Positions 21,730 through 34,204 of a DNA stretch of 64,000 nucleotides are shown here, one piece after another; position 1 is the first letter of the stretch; every line of letters begins with the position of its first letter. Source of the stretch: Protea cynaroides. Lineage: Eukaryota > Streptophyta > Magnoliopsida > Proteales > Proteaceae. Below the pieces are notes generated by a model that was not told where the DNA came from, ran no database searches, and worked only from the letters and a program-made list of their open reading frames with translations. The DNA is taken from NCBI GenBank assembly GCA_028583415.1, contig CM053266.1:84636149-84700148 (forward strand), written 5' to 3'. A program made the position numbers and the translations under genes.

Positions 21730-22091
21730 TCATATTGATTTATTTCATTGATAGATTTGTATAGTTTATCTAGACTCATATGAACACTGATTTACTATTT
21801 TGAGTGGGTATTTGTATATTCGATACAATGAAATATTTTGAAACAACAATGGTTGAATGGCATAACAAGTACTTTATTTATGATATGATATCAATAGTTG
21901 GCATCTGTTACATATTATCTGCTTTTGCTATTATTACTCTGATTTTCTTTTTACTTGATTTGTGGATATTGCTAGTGTAGACTGTGGAATTATTTTGGTA
22001 GATTATTGTGGTTTATAATTCTTGGGTAGATTCGGGTCGCCTCATGGGTCGACCCAAGTATCATGCTCGTGTCCAAAAATGGGCTGTGACA

Positions 22092-22887
22092 GTGCGTATG
22101 GGAGCAAAAGAGAGAAATGGCCAACTACTGCAGGGACCCTAATCATGGTATTTAAAATACCATCCCTAACCCAGAACCAACCCCACAATGGACCGGATTG
22201 ATAATCTCTAATCATTAACGAACCAAACTAGAACCGGTCAACAAGTAATTGGACTCCCACTAATCAACTGGTTTAATAATTGATCAAGCCTAATCATAAA
22301 GAATCTTACAACCTCTACTTGTATTTCTTTAGTTTATTGGAGTTGCATAAACGTAAGTGTACTAGTTGTCTCTTTTTCTTTGTTCTTTGATGTTTGATGT
22401 GTACTAAAATTAATTTATATTACAATGGAGGTCTAACCTAGGCAGCTGGAATGCGAACATAATGTGCAGCAGATCACTCAGATGCCCGATAGTGAAGACG
22501 AGAGGGATCCGATTTCTCAAGGTTTCTACTTGACTCTTCGGATAAGTTTATATTCAAAGCTTGAATCTTCAGCATAGTTTAGATGCCGAGGTCGATCTCT
22601 AGAAAATGGATGGAGGAGGTTGGCATCCATGCTGTCCTTGGTTGACCATGCGCCCAATGTGGAGTGTGAGGAGTGTTGGAGTAAATGCCATGGGCAATCG
22701 ATGCTGAACTACACCACCTGAGGCTAGGGTAGACAAGGAGACCCAGAACCACGAATGACAATTGCTATATACAGTGGTCTGATCGGGCCTTCTCGACGAG
22801 CCGGGGAGGAAACAAAGGTAGAGTCAATGGTGTAGGCATCCCGAGGCGATTGTTATGCTGTGGTAAAGCAGCCCCAAATTCGTGTCT
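22092..22887. other. No feature recognised
   Basis: No ORF, repeat or element end was identified. The sequence is of ordinary composition, with no match to the LTRs or LINEs nearby. Confidence 0.4.
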
Positions 22888-23902
22888 TTTTTTTTTTTTT
22901 TTTGTAAAACATGAAATCATTCAAATAAAGGCAGAAAGGAATACAAGGGAGGCATCATGATAGGAAAGATCACAAAGCCAAGGAAAGGAAATTGGCCATC
23001 TGGTTGCTTCCAAGGACAACGAGGCCTCCCTGGCCAAGGAATGAGCCATAACATTCGCTTCCCTAGGCAAAAAAAAAAAGAAAAAAAATACATTTATCAC
23101 ACTTGGTAGCAAGATAAAAAATATCCTCTCTCATTGGTCGGAGATCCACTTCGCAAGGGTACTAGGATCATTAAGAATCCTGATCAGATTCACACAATCT
23201 GATTCCACTTTGATATTGGAGAATCCTTCCTCAATTGCTGACATCAACGCCCAATAAATAGCTAACGCTTCCCCTTTTATAGCTGAGTTTGTAACCACCT
23301 CTTGTGAAAGAGGCAAAATAAGATGCTCAAGGTCATCTCTAAATAAAAAACCAATACTATCTTTGTGATCACTTTCCAAAAAAAAAACAAATCAGTGCAT
23401 ACCGAGTACATACCTTTTGGAGGGGGTTGCTAAAAAAATCAAAGCCGAGAATCTCGCCAAAAATCTCCTATCTTCTTTAAATAAGGAACCGATTGCGAAA
23501 TTCCTTAAAATCCTCCTCAGCTCTCCTATTGATCTCATGGGGACTCCAATCTTTATGATTGAAAAGGAAATCATTCCTAACCTTCCAAATACACCACAAC
23601 AGAAAAGATGCATAAGTAAAGGATCTCCAAGCCTTAATTTTAGATTCCTAGAATAAAGGATCCCAGCCAACAATCCCATTGGCCAAATTGGATATCAATA
23701 TTATTTGGGACACTATAGGAAAGATTTTAACCAAACTAAGTAGCTTGAGCCACTGGACAAAAAAAGAAGGATATGTTTTCCTTTTCCACACCACGACGTT
23801 GGCAAGAAGGATCAATAGGAATCTTTCTATGAATCAGGTCCTCATCAGCAGTCAAACCATGAGTGCACACTCTTCAAAAGGAAACTTTATATTTTTGGGG
23901 AG
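22888..23902 (-). pseudogene. 5'-truncated LINE: zf-RVT, RNase H, poly(A)
   Basis: A T run at about 22888-22905 is the minus-strand poly(A) tail. Reading leftward from 23890: zf-RVT blocks LTADEDLIHRKIPIDPSCQR, then FFFCPVAQAT. The RNase H part is 23379-23131 (IKGEALAIYWALMSAIEEGF, then IKVESDCVNLIRIL). The C-terminus is REANVMAHSLAREASLSLEA. Several frameshifts and an expanded A run (FFFFFF) break it. The 5' side stops at 23902, where the Tat LTR begins. Confidence 0.75.
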
Positions 23903-24115
23903 TGTTAGGGAAATTTCCCATGTCACCAATGACATGGTGACAACTAAGATCCAAGCATCTACGTCAACATCCCCGAAAAAGCCTAGGAGGACATTTCCAT
24001 AAATCCAATCAATGGATAAGGACAAAAGCATCATTTCTATAGCTTTACAAGGATACTTTGGTCATCACACACCAAATAAGGATAAAAGTGACATTTACAA
24101 AGAGGCACTATTCAC

Positions 24116-24123
24116 TATAAATA
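24116..24123 (+). promoter_or_regulatory. LTR TATA box, Tat element
   Basis: TATAAATA followed by CCATGAATCCCGAG, in the middle of the proposed LTR. Confidence 0.6.
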
Positions 24124-24295
24124 CCATGAATCCCGAGATTTTAGGTACTTTTGCATTTATTACTCGTTCATTGGGATTGTTGCTCTAACACCTCGGACTG
24201 AGAATCTCTCACCTACCCTATTTAAATATAACTATGGGCTCAGATACTGGGCCAATTGACTATTCACAGAGTCCTAACTTAGGCATTGGAGAAGA

Positions 24296-24490
24296 CTTGG
24301 GGCCATGTCTTGTCTCCCCCTTGCCTTTTCTTGTGTCTTGTAGGTCTAATCAGCATGGTGGACTTCAGATACGGATTTCGGCAGAAACTAGACCAACCTT
24401 GGGGCCATGTCTTGTCTCCCCCTTGCCTTTTCTTGTGTCTTGTAGGTCTAATCAGCATGGTGGACTTCAGATACAGATTTCGGAAGATAA
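24296..24490 (+). repeat. 102-bp direct tandem duplication
   Basis: CTTGGGGCCATGTCTTGTCT starts at 24296 and again at 24398. The copies match nearly fully until about 24485. It lies in the U5 part of the Tat LTR. Confidence 0.9.
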
Positions 24491-24659
24491 AAGTCAAAGA
24501 GAAATCCTGAGGCATGAGTCCAAGGTGAACAAGAAGTCACATAGTTAATCCCAACCCCCTCTACTTGAACAACGGCTGGCCAACCTTGAAGATGGAAATA
24601 GGTCAGAACCTAGACCCCAGAGGGAGAGAGGGAAGAGAGTGACAAATTAAGTGCCCCCG

Positions 24660-26330
24660 TCGGAGGCATTCATCACCTATGAACAATTCAAGACCATGGC
24701 CCAGTAGTTGGGAGTATTAACTAGATTCGTTCAAGGACTTCAGCCTCCAGTTGCCGAAGCTACTTCCTGCCCTCTAGTAGGAGTCATCCCTCCATTCGAT
24801 CCTCATAGAGAGGCTGACCTTCCCCTAGAAACTCTTCAGGACGATCATCCTGGGCAACACAGAGGTAAACCCACTAGAGATGGGGTTAGAATGCCCCCCG
24901 CACGGGATGTAAGTGGAACGGGATCAACCTCGCAACATGGGAGGATACCTATCAAGGATACCTATCCGAAAGAAGTTAGGACCATTGCTGAGAGAAGCAC
25001 TTGAGCGAGATGAAGATGTCTTGGAAGACTTTTAGTTCTATGACAAGCCCTGCTACTAGAGGTCGTCATGGGTGCAAGGGACAGGGAAAACGCCCATGGA
25101 CCCAGAGGTAGCCGCACAAATAATAAACCAACTAGCACTCTTGCATCAGAAGGTCAAGACAATGGAAAAGGCCTGTATGACTCCAGACGAAGATAGAGAT
25201 TACTCTACAGATAACCCTCTTACTGATATTCTTATGAGGGTCCCCTTGCCAAAGTACTTCAGCATGCCACCCGTGGATTCCTACGATGGATCCACGGATT
25301 CAGTTGAGCATTTGAACAATTTCGTGGGAGGGATGGTCCTCTACGTGAACCCAGATGCAATCATGTATAGGGCCTTCCCCCTTACTCTCAAAGGTGCGAC
25401 CAGGATGTGGTTTAACAACCTACCTCCGAGATCAATTGACTCTTTCAAGACCATGGAAAAGCTATACAGAATGCATTTTCAGGGAAGTAGGGTGCAATAA
25501 AAGACAAGCGCACACCGCATGAACATGAGACAAAGGCATGATGAGACTCTGCGGGCGTTCTTGGCCAGGTTCAATTTGGAGGTACTCTAGGTAAAGGACA
25601 TAGAAAAGTCAGTTCACTTCGCTACTTTGAGGGCGACCGTCACTGTTCCAAAGCTCAGATTCTCTATTGCAAAAAAGGAACCGACTGACTTGCAAGAACT
25701 CTTAGCTCGGTGCGAGAAATATGCCACTGTTAACGAAATCTATGAAGCCAAAAAAGGCTTAGTCGACATTCCAGGCAAGAGAACAAATGAAGGAAGAGAC
25801 CTCACACGACTAGGGGAGCATAAGAAGTCGAGAAGAGAGGAAGCTAGAGCTCGCAGCATAATCCAAAAGAGATTCGACGATTACACCCCGCTCAATAGGC
25901 CCCTCAGAGACTTTTATATGCTCATTGCTAAAGACGGATATCTCCAAAGGCCTTAGAAGATTTTAACCGAAGCACAAAGAAGAAATCCCAACAAATATTG
26001 TCAATACCACCATGACATCGGTAATACCACTGATGAATGTTGGAATCTACAGGCGAAAATTGAAGACCTCATCAGAAGAGGATATTATAAGCAGTATGTT
26101 GATCACAATGCCCTAAGGGTACCAATAGCACCAAGGGAGGATCGGAGGAGACCACCCCTCCCACCACGTGAGATAACTCCTGAAAGAGAGCAGAGAAGGG
26201 TAGAAAGGAGAAAACCCAGGAGGGTAGAGAGAAGAGAAAATCGAAGAAATCCTCCCAGAGAGGAAAGGAGAAGAGACAAGGCAGATGAGCCCTAGTATCT
26301 AGACCAGCATCGTGAGCAGGAACCACATCA
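24660..26330 (+). pseudogene. Tat-type gag
   Basis: The frame runs from about 24660 (AFITYEQFKTMAQ) through 24708-25004. The gag core is at 25200-25500 (ILMRVPLPKYFSMPPVDSYD, DSVEHLNNFVGGMVLY, RAFPLTLKGATRMWFNNLPP) and continues at 25627-25956 (LQELLARCEKYATVNEIYEA). A Tat-specific segment follows: NKYCQYHHDIGNTTDECWNL (about 25993-26052), then an Arg-rich tail. In-frame stops at 25498-25500, near 25589 and at 25954-25956 show decay. The HHDxGHxTxEC-like motif places it in the Tat/Athila branch. It would form the virus-like particle of the element. Confidence 0.8.
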
Positions 26331-26879
26331 ATAAGAAGAAAGGCGGGAAAGAGGATAGACTCTGATGAATAGGGATGTCGGTGTCCTCCGCTATCAATCA
26401 ACAAGTGCATGAAAAGGGAAGGGTACTGAACTCCTTAGAAACAAGGGGGAGAACCCAATATAGAATCGACCCCAGAATCCCATGGCAATGCTAAAACCAG
26501 ACTCATCCTCTACTACCAATGCTAGTCCTTGATCCACTACCAGTAGTAAACTCCCTCTATGATCAATGTGGGTGCCATCAAAATTGTAGAGCTAGGGTAT
26601 GTCCTCCCCAAATGAAAGCAAGTGCCGAGGGTACCAGAAGTCAGGTTGGTACAAAAAGAGGGTACTAAAAATGATCGACCCCTCTCGACAGAGCTGGCCA
26701 CCTCAGCCTCGATAAAAAATTTGAAGTATAACCCCACCAAGGAAGGGCAAAAATGACGACCATCGCTAGGGGACCCGAAGTAGGCAATGCTTCCGCCAAG
26801 GCATGAAAGGCCTATGCGAGGAGTGTGAAGTTTACAGAATAGCCGGGTAAGAGAGCAGTACGGGAGACTTCCTGACCTT

Positions 26880-27373
26880 CAGTGACGAAGATTTATGTGG
26901 CCTAGAACTACCTCATGAAGACTCCATTGTTATCACTCTGCGGATATAAGATAGTGACGTACATAAGATAATGGTTGACATCGGTAGTTCCGTTGACATC
27001 ATATATTGGCAGGCCTTTCAATGCATGGAAATCCCCCTAAGCGTCTACTACTTGTGAATTACCGCTTGGTCAGTTTCTCAAGTAATCTCATTATAGTAAA
27101 GGGATCCATCCGGTTGCTCGTTAGGGCTGGTGGTTACCCTAGAGAATCTAGGGTCATGATGAACTTCTTGATAGTCGACGTCCCATCATCTTACAATGCA
27201 TTATTAGAGAGACCAGGTATGATTGCACTTCGATCAGTCCCCTCTCCATACCACTTGCTAATCAAATTCCCTACACCCAGAGGAGCTGGCGAGTGTCAGA
27301 TGAACCAACTCGTTTCACGAAAGTGTTATTCGGCAGAACTCATCGATTATAAAAAACCAGCTCAGGCCTTGCA
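26880..27373 (+). pseudogene. Tat-type protease region
   Basis: It reads VDIGSSVDIIYW (an active-site region, with IGSS where D(T/S)GSS is usual), then after a frame change FLIVDVPSSYNALLERPGMI and LIKFPTPRGAGE, the conserved 'YNAILGRP' block of plant Ty3 protease. The frame continues to Ala-Leu-His at 27373, where B is inserted. Joined across B and one TSD, the reading frame is unbroken. Confidence 0.75.
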
Positions 27374-29630
27374 TGTCACACCCCAATTCCTACTGAACCA
27401 GAAGTGTGAGTGAACCGTCACTGAACCAATGGTTCACATCAGGATTTCAATAAGAGTGTGTCCACTCATACAAACCATTGCACATAACCATAATCAGAAT
27501 ATAATTAAATACAGTGAAAGTCTTAAATTAAATTAACTGAGTTCTCTATTGATAATTTAAATAAAATATCCAATTATTCAAAACACCAGAACGTAAATAA
27601 TTATCCTTACATCACTTATAAATCCAAATGAAAATAAAATAAACAAATCCAATATCCTAGAGGTACACGCTGAAAGGGCACTTGCATGAAGCGTCATGCT
27701 CGTCCTTCCCTGCTTGCACTTCTAGGGCAGCAATTCTTCCATATATTGGAGCATCCATATAATCTTTCACAGTGTAACCTGCATCAACATCTAAAAATAG
27801 TATGTACACAAGGGTGAGCTCACAACTTAGATCGGTAAGAAAATCAGACAATGCAACACACATCATGCATGAGTAACATTCACATTATGGTATGCTTTTA
27901 GGTTTGCAATGTGCTATAGAAAGGATTGGCGGCCACCGCACCTCTATACACAAGTGTGTGAATCTACCCAATGGATCAAACACCACTGTCGTCTTACATG
28001 CCCCCACCATGGAATAGAGATAGAGCTAAAGTGTCCGAATCAAACACCGTCAACACTTCCCCAGATGCCCTACCCATACTAACACGTAAGCCCCTATTGG
28101 CGAGGGCTTGCAAACTGGACTCGCAACTAACCAATCCTTTATGTCATCACAGTAGGCCCTATCCCAGCACAGCTCCCTATGGCATAGAGATAGGGCTAGA
28201 GTTTAGTGGCCAGGCCGGAGACCACAGTGTCACTTCCTCCCCCTGATACCCTACCCGCACCAAGCATGCTAAGACAAAAGCGATACAAAAATGTGCTAGT
28301 GTGAGGAATGATCCCAGACCCCAGGCCCTTCCCATTCTATACACCAACGAAAACAATCACATACCTAATAGTCACATCCTAGCATAGCGAGTATGCATGA
28401 ACAATATAATAACTGAAAGTAAATATGACATGCAAGTATGCACAAACACCATTCCACAGAATTATAATTATTAACAACGTTTTGCTGTTATTAAGTTATT
28501 AGGGTTTAGATCCGATTCCCTTACCTAACGCTTGATTGCTAGCTGCTCCGCGTCATAGAATCTAAACTCACTATCACAAGGTCCTACATGATGTTAGGGT
28601 TGAATTAGAATTAGTTTCTTAGGATTTACGTTGGTTGAAAAACCAACTGGGTCAAAAACACTCCTCACAGTGCATACCGGTCGCAGTACCGGTCGCAAGC
28701 ATCGATCGCGGCACTGTGGGGAAAGGTGCGACCGGTATGGTCGACCGGTCCCCCACAGACCAGTCTCTGAGAGGTACCGGTCGCAGTACCGGTCACATAT
28801 GGTGCGATCGGTATGGTCGACCGGTATGCCTCCGGAAGACCATCAACTCGGCATTCGCCTTTCGTCGGTCACCCCCTATTGGTTCTAGGGGTTCTCCTAT
28901 ACATTCTAGGCCGGAGCAACGAGTTAGAGTTGTTTCATGTTCCATTCAAGTCTTAGTTTCAATGATCCTTAACCTAGAATGCGAATCAGGGGTTCATCGA
29001 CTGTATTAGGGTTTGACGGTAATTTTAAGGGTTTTAGATCAATACCTCGCCTTACATGGTATTAATCAATTCATGACTAATCATCTATAATGCTTAACAT
29101 AGAGAGAAGTTCAAGCACTTACCGTTGGTTCACAACTATGGTGTTCTTCGTTCGACGGCCAACGACGGCTCCTCTCCCTCCTTCCTTAGCTCTTTCTCCT
29201 TCTTCGATCTCTTTCTCCTCTCTAGGGTTTGTGAGGATCAATGAAAGAGTTCTAAGGAGGTTTAAGGGTCCTTAAATAGACTAGGATAGAGTTTAGAAAG
29301 TTTCCTTACATTAGGAAAGTCCTTAGGCTCGAGATTTAGAAAGTGGGACCCGTAGAGATCCGTTTCTGGATCTCACCAGTCTGCCCGCACAAACATACCG
29401 ATCGATCGGTACCATTGACCGGTACCATCGATCGGTATAAAAAATATCATACTTTTAGATCCATTTTAGTACCTGATTGTCATCCGCTCGTTCTATCTGG
29501 CCCGGTGATGATTGGAAGACCTGTTACGACATGAATTAAAGGTTTAGATCGGGTTCATGAAGTACGGGTCTTACAACTCCCCCACTCTTAAAAGAAATTT
29601 CATCCCCAAAATTTGCATGTAGGTTTCCCA
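27374..29630 (-). repeat. B 3' LTR (2257 bp)
   Basis: On the minus strand it begins TGGGAAACCTACATGCAAAT (29630). After 57 bp comes a second, PPT-like AAGAGTGGGGGAGT followed by TGTAAGACCC, the start used by the F/A subfamily. ACCGGTCG clusters lie at 28676-28840 and 29395-29440, with a weak TATA (CTATTTAAGG, 29270-29279) between them. Confidence 0.85.
27657..27790 (-). CDS. Conserved LTR small ORF (CECxxC), copy B-left
   Basis: 134 nt from TTTTTAG: DVDAGYTVKDYMDAPIYGRI, then AALEVQAGKDEHDASCKCPF and SVYL, stop. Here the terminal motif reads CKCPFS, so the third cysteine is lost and the Glu is Lys. The frame is still open. Confidence 0.5.
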
Positions 29631-29649
29631 ACTTCCCCACCCTTAAAAG
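29631..29649 (-). promoter_or_regulatory. Polypurine tract of B
   Basis: The minus strand reads CTTTTAAGGGTGGGGAAGT immediately before the LTR start at 29630, a standard plus-strand primer site. A near copy lies 57 bp away inside the LTR. Confidence 0.7.
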
Positions 29650-29689
29650 AAATTTTGGCCTCAAAATTTGCACGTACCTTGTTTATCGA

Positions 29690-32600
29690 AAAGGTTAGGG
29701 TACTCCTTTCGTATTGCTTTCTCCTCCTCCCAAGTGATTTCCTCTACATCTTGGCTTTTCCAATGCACTTTCACATAATGGATATCCTTGCTTCGGAGAT
29801 GTTGTACCTTTCAGCTTGTGAGCATTACAGGTACCACTTCAAATGTCAAGTCTTCTGTCAAGTCTGATGGGTCTACTGTCAAGATGTGCGATGGATCCCT
29901 GACATACTTATTCAATAAAGAAACATGGAACACATCATGAACGCTTGACAATGATGGTGGTAAAGCCAGTTGATATGCCACATTATCACGTCTAGTCAAA
30001 ATCTTGTATGGCCCCACATACCTGGGGCATAGATTTCCCTTTTACCGAACCATTTTAGACCTCGCACAGGTGATATCTTCAAGAACACCTTATCACCCAC
30101 AGCAAACTCCAGATCTCGACGTCAGTCATCTGCATAGTGCTTTTGTTGAACTTGAGCTATCTTCACTCTTTCCTTAATTTGATCAATCGCTCGACAAGTT
30201 TTTCTACGAACTCCGGTCCTACAATCCTTCTCTCTTCCACCTCATTCCATAACAAAGATGTACGACATTTCTTCCCATAGAGTGCCTCATATGGAGCCAT
30301 TTGGATCGTAGCCTGGTAACTATTGTTATAAGAAAACTCGATAAGTGATAGCTTCTCGTCCCATGCTCCTTTGAAATCTAGGGCACACGCTCGGAGCATA
30401 TCCTCTAGGATTTGAATAGTTCTTTCTGACTGCCCGTCTGTCTGAGGATGAAAAGTTATGCTAAACTTCAACTTGTTCCCTTGGCTTTCTGTAATCCTTC
30501 CCAGAACTTTGATGTAAAATGGGGATCTCTGTCAGATACTATACTCTCTGGGATACCATGGAATCTGACTATATTATCCACATATAGCTTGGCTAGCTTG
30601 TCCATGATATACTGGGGTCTGACAGCGATGAAGCGAGCTATCTTGGTAAGTCGATCAACTATAACCCATACTGCATCCACTGACCTTGGTGTCAAGGGTA
30701 GGCCAGTGACGAAGTCCATTGTGATACAATCCCACTTCCATGCTGGCTCTGATAGTGGTTGTAGCAAACCTGCGGGTCTCTGCCTTTCTGCTTTCACTTG
30801 CTGGCAATTCAGACATTAGAATACGAATCGAGCTACATCCGCTTTCATACCCTTCCACCAATATAGTCTTTTTAAATCATGGTACATTTTGGTGCTTCTT
30901 GGATGTACCGTATATGGAGTATAATGAGCTTTTGTCATAATTCTATCTCTGATATTTGAGTTCTCATTCTCAGGTATACATAATTGTCCACGATACCTGA
31001 GTTCCTTGTCTGAATCCAAGGTAAAGTCAGGGTTGCTTTTACCCTTCTCTATATCTTCTTGTACAGTCTTGAGATGTAGATCCTGTAGGATTGCTACTTT
31101 TACTTCATCTATTAGATCCGATGAGATCTTCAAAGTTGAGAACATCAAAGTAAACTTATGAATTAAGCCCTGTTCCATTGGATCTTTTGCAGTCTCTAAT
31201 ATATGCTCTTCATCATTCTCTATTGAGCCCGAGGCTACAGCACACAGTGTAGTGCTTGTACTAGGTCCTACCTCAGGTTTCAATGCTCACTTTCTGCTTA
31301 AGGCATCAGCCACAACGTTTACCTTATCCGGATGGTACTGGATGTCACAATCATAATCTTTTAATAGCTCCAACCATCTCCTCTGTCTCATATTCAGGTC
31401 CTTTTGAGTAAAAAGGTAAGTCAAACTCTTATGATCCGACTTGATCTGAAACTTTTCACCATAAATGTAGTGCCGCCAAGTCTTGATTGCATGAATGACC
31501 AGTGTTAACTCTAGATCATGCGTAGGATAGTTCTTCTCATGCTCTTTTAACTGTCTTGATGCGTAGGCAATCACCTGTTCTCCTTGCATCAACGCACATC
31601 CAAGACCTAATCCTGAGGCATCCGTATATAGGGTGAATGACAAGCCTAGTGCTGGGATGGTCAAGATAGGTGCGGAGACTAGTCTTGACTTCAGAGTCTG
31701 AAAGCACTTCTCACACTCATCTGTCCATATGAACTTTTCTCCTTTCTTGGTTAGTCTGGTAAGTGGAATGGCAATTCTTGAGTAGTCTTTCATGAATCTT
31801 CTATAGTAACCAGCCAATCCAAGGAAACTACGAATCTCTGCAGCTGATTTCGGCGCATCCCATCCTACTATAGGTGAAATCTTGCTTAGATCTACCTTGA
31901 TACCGTCTGTAGATACTACGTGACCCAAGAAGGCCACTTCCTTCAGCCAAAATTCACACTTCTTGAACTTGGCGTAAAGCTTCTCCCTTCTCAACTGTTG
32001 TAGGGCTGCGCTCAAATGTGATGCATGAGTCTTGTCCTTTGACTAGACCAAGATGTCGTCAATGAATACGATGACCGAAGTGTCCAACATGTCATGAAAC
32101 ACTCGGTTCATCAGTTCTATGAACGACGCTGGAGCGTTAGTCAACCCGAATGACATTATAAGGAACTCATAATGCCCATACCTTGTTCTGAAAGCAGTCT
32201 TCGAAATATCTCCTGCCTTGATCTTCAATTGGTGATACCTGATCTAAGATCAATCTTCAAGAAAATCTTTGCACCTTGCAACTGATCGAACAGATCATCG
32301 ATCCTAGGCAAAGGGTATCGGTTCTTGATGGTTAACTTGTTCAACTCTCGATAGTCGATACATAGTCGTATGCTACCGTCCTTCTTCTTTACGATCAATA
32401 CAGGTGCTCCCCATGGTGATATGCTTGGTTGTATGAAATCCTTATCTAGTAGTTCTTGTAACTGGGTCTTTAATTCTTTTAATTCTGTAGGGGGCCATCC
32501 TGTACGGTGCCTTAGACACCGATGCCGACCCTGGCATGAGGTCTATCACGAACTCTGTAGCCCTGTCTGGAGGTAGACCTGGTAGATCCTTTGGAAATAC

Positions 32601-32990
32601 ATCTGAAAACTCTCATACCACATCTAGATCTTCCATCTTTGGCACCTCTGCAGCGATGTCGACCACAGACACTAAGTATCCCACTCCTCCCTTCTCTAAG
32701 CATCTCTTAGCTTTTTGGGCAGAGAGGATTAGCTTCCGCTTCCTAGGTAATTTGGTTCCAATGAAGTTAAACTCCTTTCCCTTATCATCCTTAAAAGCAA
32801 GTTTCCTTTCGCCACATGATAAGCTAGCTAAATGATGGCCTAGCCAATCCATTCCCATGATGACATCAAAGTCTGCCATCTCGAGTCGAACTAGGTTGCA
32901 TCCAAATTTTGTCCATCCATATGATTCAGACAATGTTCATAACACTTACCCACTACAACATCTAGTCCAAAAGAGCTTAAACTAGTGAAA
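29690..32990 (-). pseudogene. Chromovirus pol of B (PR C-term, RT, RNH, INT)
   Basis: Domains in minus-strand order: protease C-terminus (DVIMGMDWLGHH, about 32870); RT (32600-31900: [20 protein letters not shown], catalytic [10 protein letters not shown] near 32050); RNase H (about 31680-31290: [20 protein letters not shown], ending [10 protein letters not shown]); integrase zinc domain (about 31000-30800: [26 protein letters not shown]); integrase core (30797-30163: [48 protein letters not shown]); then the C-terminal domain ([20 protein letters not shown]). Frameshifts or stops lie near 32240, 32035, 31285, 30800, 30470 and 30160-30030. The protease DSG active site is absent. Not functional. 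Confidence 0.85.
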
Positions 32991-34190
32991 TTTGGTATAA
33001 AGGTCTTAAGAGCTTGTCTAGTTCCTTTATCTCTTATGATTTTTCAAAGATATCGTCAAAAATCTCATATTGCACTCAGTAGCTTACATCTCTTTTATCA
33101 CTGATGTTCTACCCTGATCTCTCTTTCGTATATCTCAAAAAGCATCTTCTGACTATTTACTCATTATATATCCCAAGTCTATCTATAAGCATTAGGGTAT
33201 ATGCTTATAAATTCATTAATTCAGCCAAACTCTTTTGATCTTTACTTAATCATCTCACTCGACATTGGGCATAACTCAGTATTACTTGTACCAATCTAAA
33301 TACTATCAATGCCATAATTTTGACTTCATCCTTGTATCCACTCTTAGATCTGCCTTTAGAAATCTTCTACCTTGTCAAAATTCATACCGATATAGTCGTC
33401 TTTAACTCTACTTGAGTGCTATCTATTTCTTTACTAGCTACTCTTGATGGTTCTCACTTTTTACTCATGCACTCTTTTATAGACATGACTCATATCCATC
33501 CATTCAACAATCTCGAAACAGATCCTCCATTACTTCATCTGAGGTTCCTTGGCTATAGAATCTAATCTTAATTTTATCATCTTCCTTCCAATAATTCCCT
33601 TATTATCTAAACATCTTATCAATGGATGTAGAGAAATGTAAGAATCATAATGCTTGTCCAATAGTGATTCATTCCCTTCTTTCGAATTCAGTATAATGAC
33701 GAACACTTGTTTTATCTAGTGAACGTAGGTTTAAAGGATCAGGAGTAAATCTATGGTAATCCAACCATCATCCAAAGGTCGTTAAGTTGCACGATGGTCC
33801 AAATATATGGAAATAGAGGTTTTACAGTTCTTAACCTCATGATTACAGGTTCTATCAAGTATAAAGTGCCATTGGTCAAGGCACTACAAGAGTAAATCTG
33901 GAGAAATTTTGGTACATTAATAAATCTGGTATAAAATCAAAAAGATGTACATCCGGAGTGATTAAACCTTTAAATGTTCATTTAGTTCATATCTCTATTC
34001 ATGGGGTCGATCATGGGAGTAGCTTAGATTGGTATAATTAGGACTAATTCTAAGGAAATAACATCTATAACTCCAATTGACAGGTTGAATCAAGAAGGTA
34101 TTCTGTCAAAGTATGAGAATTAGAATCAGGTATGTGCATCCTCTATAATCATAAGAGTAAGTCAATAATGCACCGGATCCTATATAAACA
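32991..34190 (-). other. Conserved non-coding filler where gag/PR should be
   Basis: No open frame over 60 codons on either strand. The sequence is AT-rich but clearly homologous to 55690-56935 in element A, so it is an inherited part of the element, not random decay. It replaces the gag C-terminus, zinc knuckle and protease N-terminus. Confidence 0.7.
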
Positions 34191-34204
34191 TATCTAGTTA
34201 TATG

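Larger units (their letters stand above)
20803..22091 (+). repeat. Diverged LTR D (partial), plus orientation
   Basis: It ends GGGCTGTGACA at 22091, the 3' end type of this superfamily, and carries the small ORF at 21539-21669 in the sense direction. No PBS follows and no clear 5' end was found, so it is a truncated or solo copy. It faces away from LTR E, with G between them. Confidence 0.5.
23903..24545 (+). repeat. Probable 5' LTR of the Tat-type element
   Basis: It starts TGTTAGGGAAATTTCCC, a TG end with a short palindrome. A TATA box lies at 24116-24123. U5-like sequence of Tat elements follows (ACTTAGGCATTGGAGAAG, then TTGTAGGTCTAATCAG). The 3' boundary and PBS were not found, so the end is approximate. 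No matching 3' LTR is visible; it would lie beyond element C or outside the window. Confidence 0.5.

Noticed and set aside
16878..22091. E and D as the two ends of one inverted composite element
   Set aside because: The flanks (GTTTT and GTGCG) show no duplication and the two LTRs are of different subfamilies.
22092..22887. Possible small gene in the gap between LTR D and the LINE
   Set aside because: Only short unconnected frames, with no motif or splice pattern.
24234..24548. Repeat-containing protein of about 104 residues
   Set aside because: The repeat comes from the 102-bp DNA duplication in the Tat LTR leader; it is open in more than one frame and no motif is recognisable.
28631..29009. 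Arg-rich open frames in LTR B (and at 36998-37323)
   Set aside because: They are caused by the ACCGGTCG repeat cluster; frames differ between copies and are not conserved.
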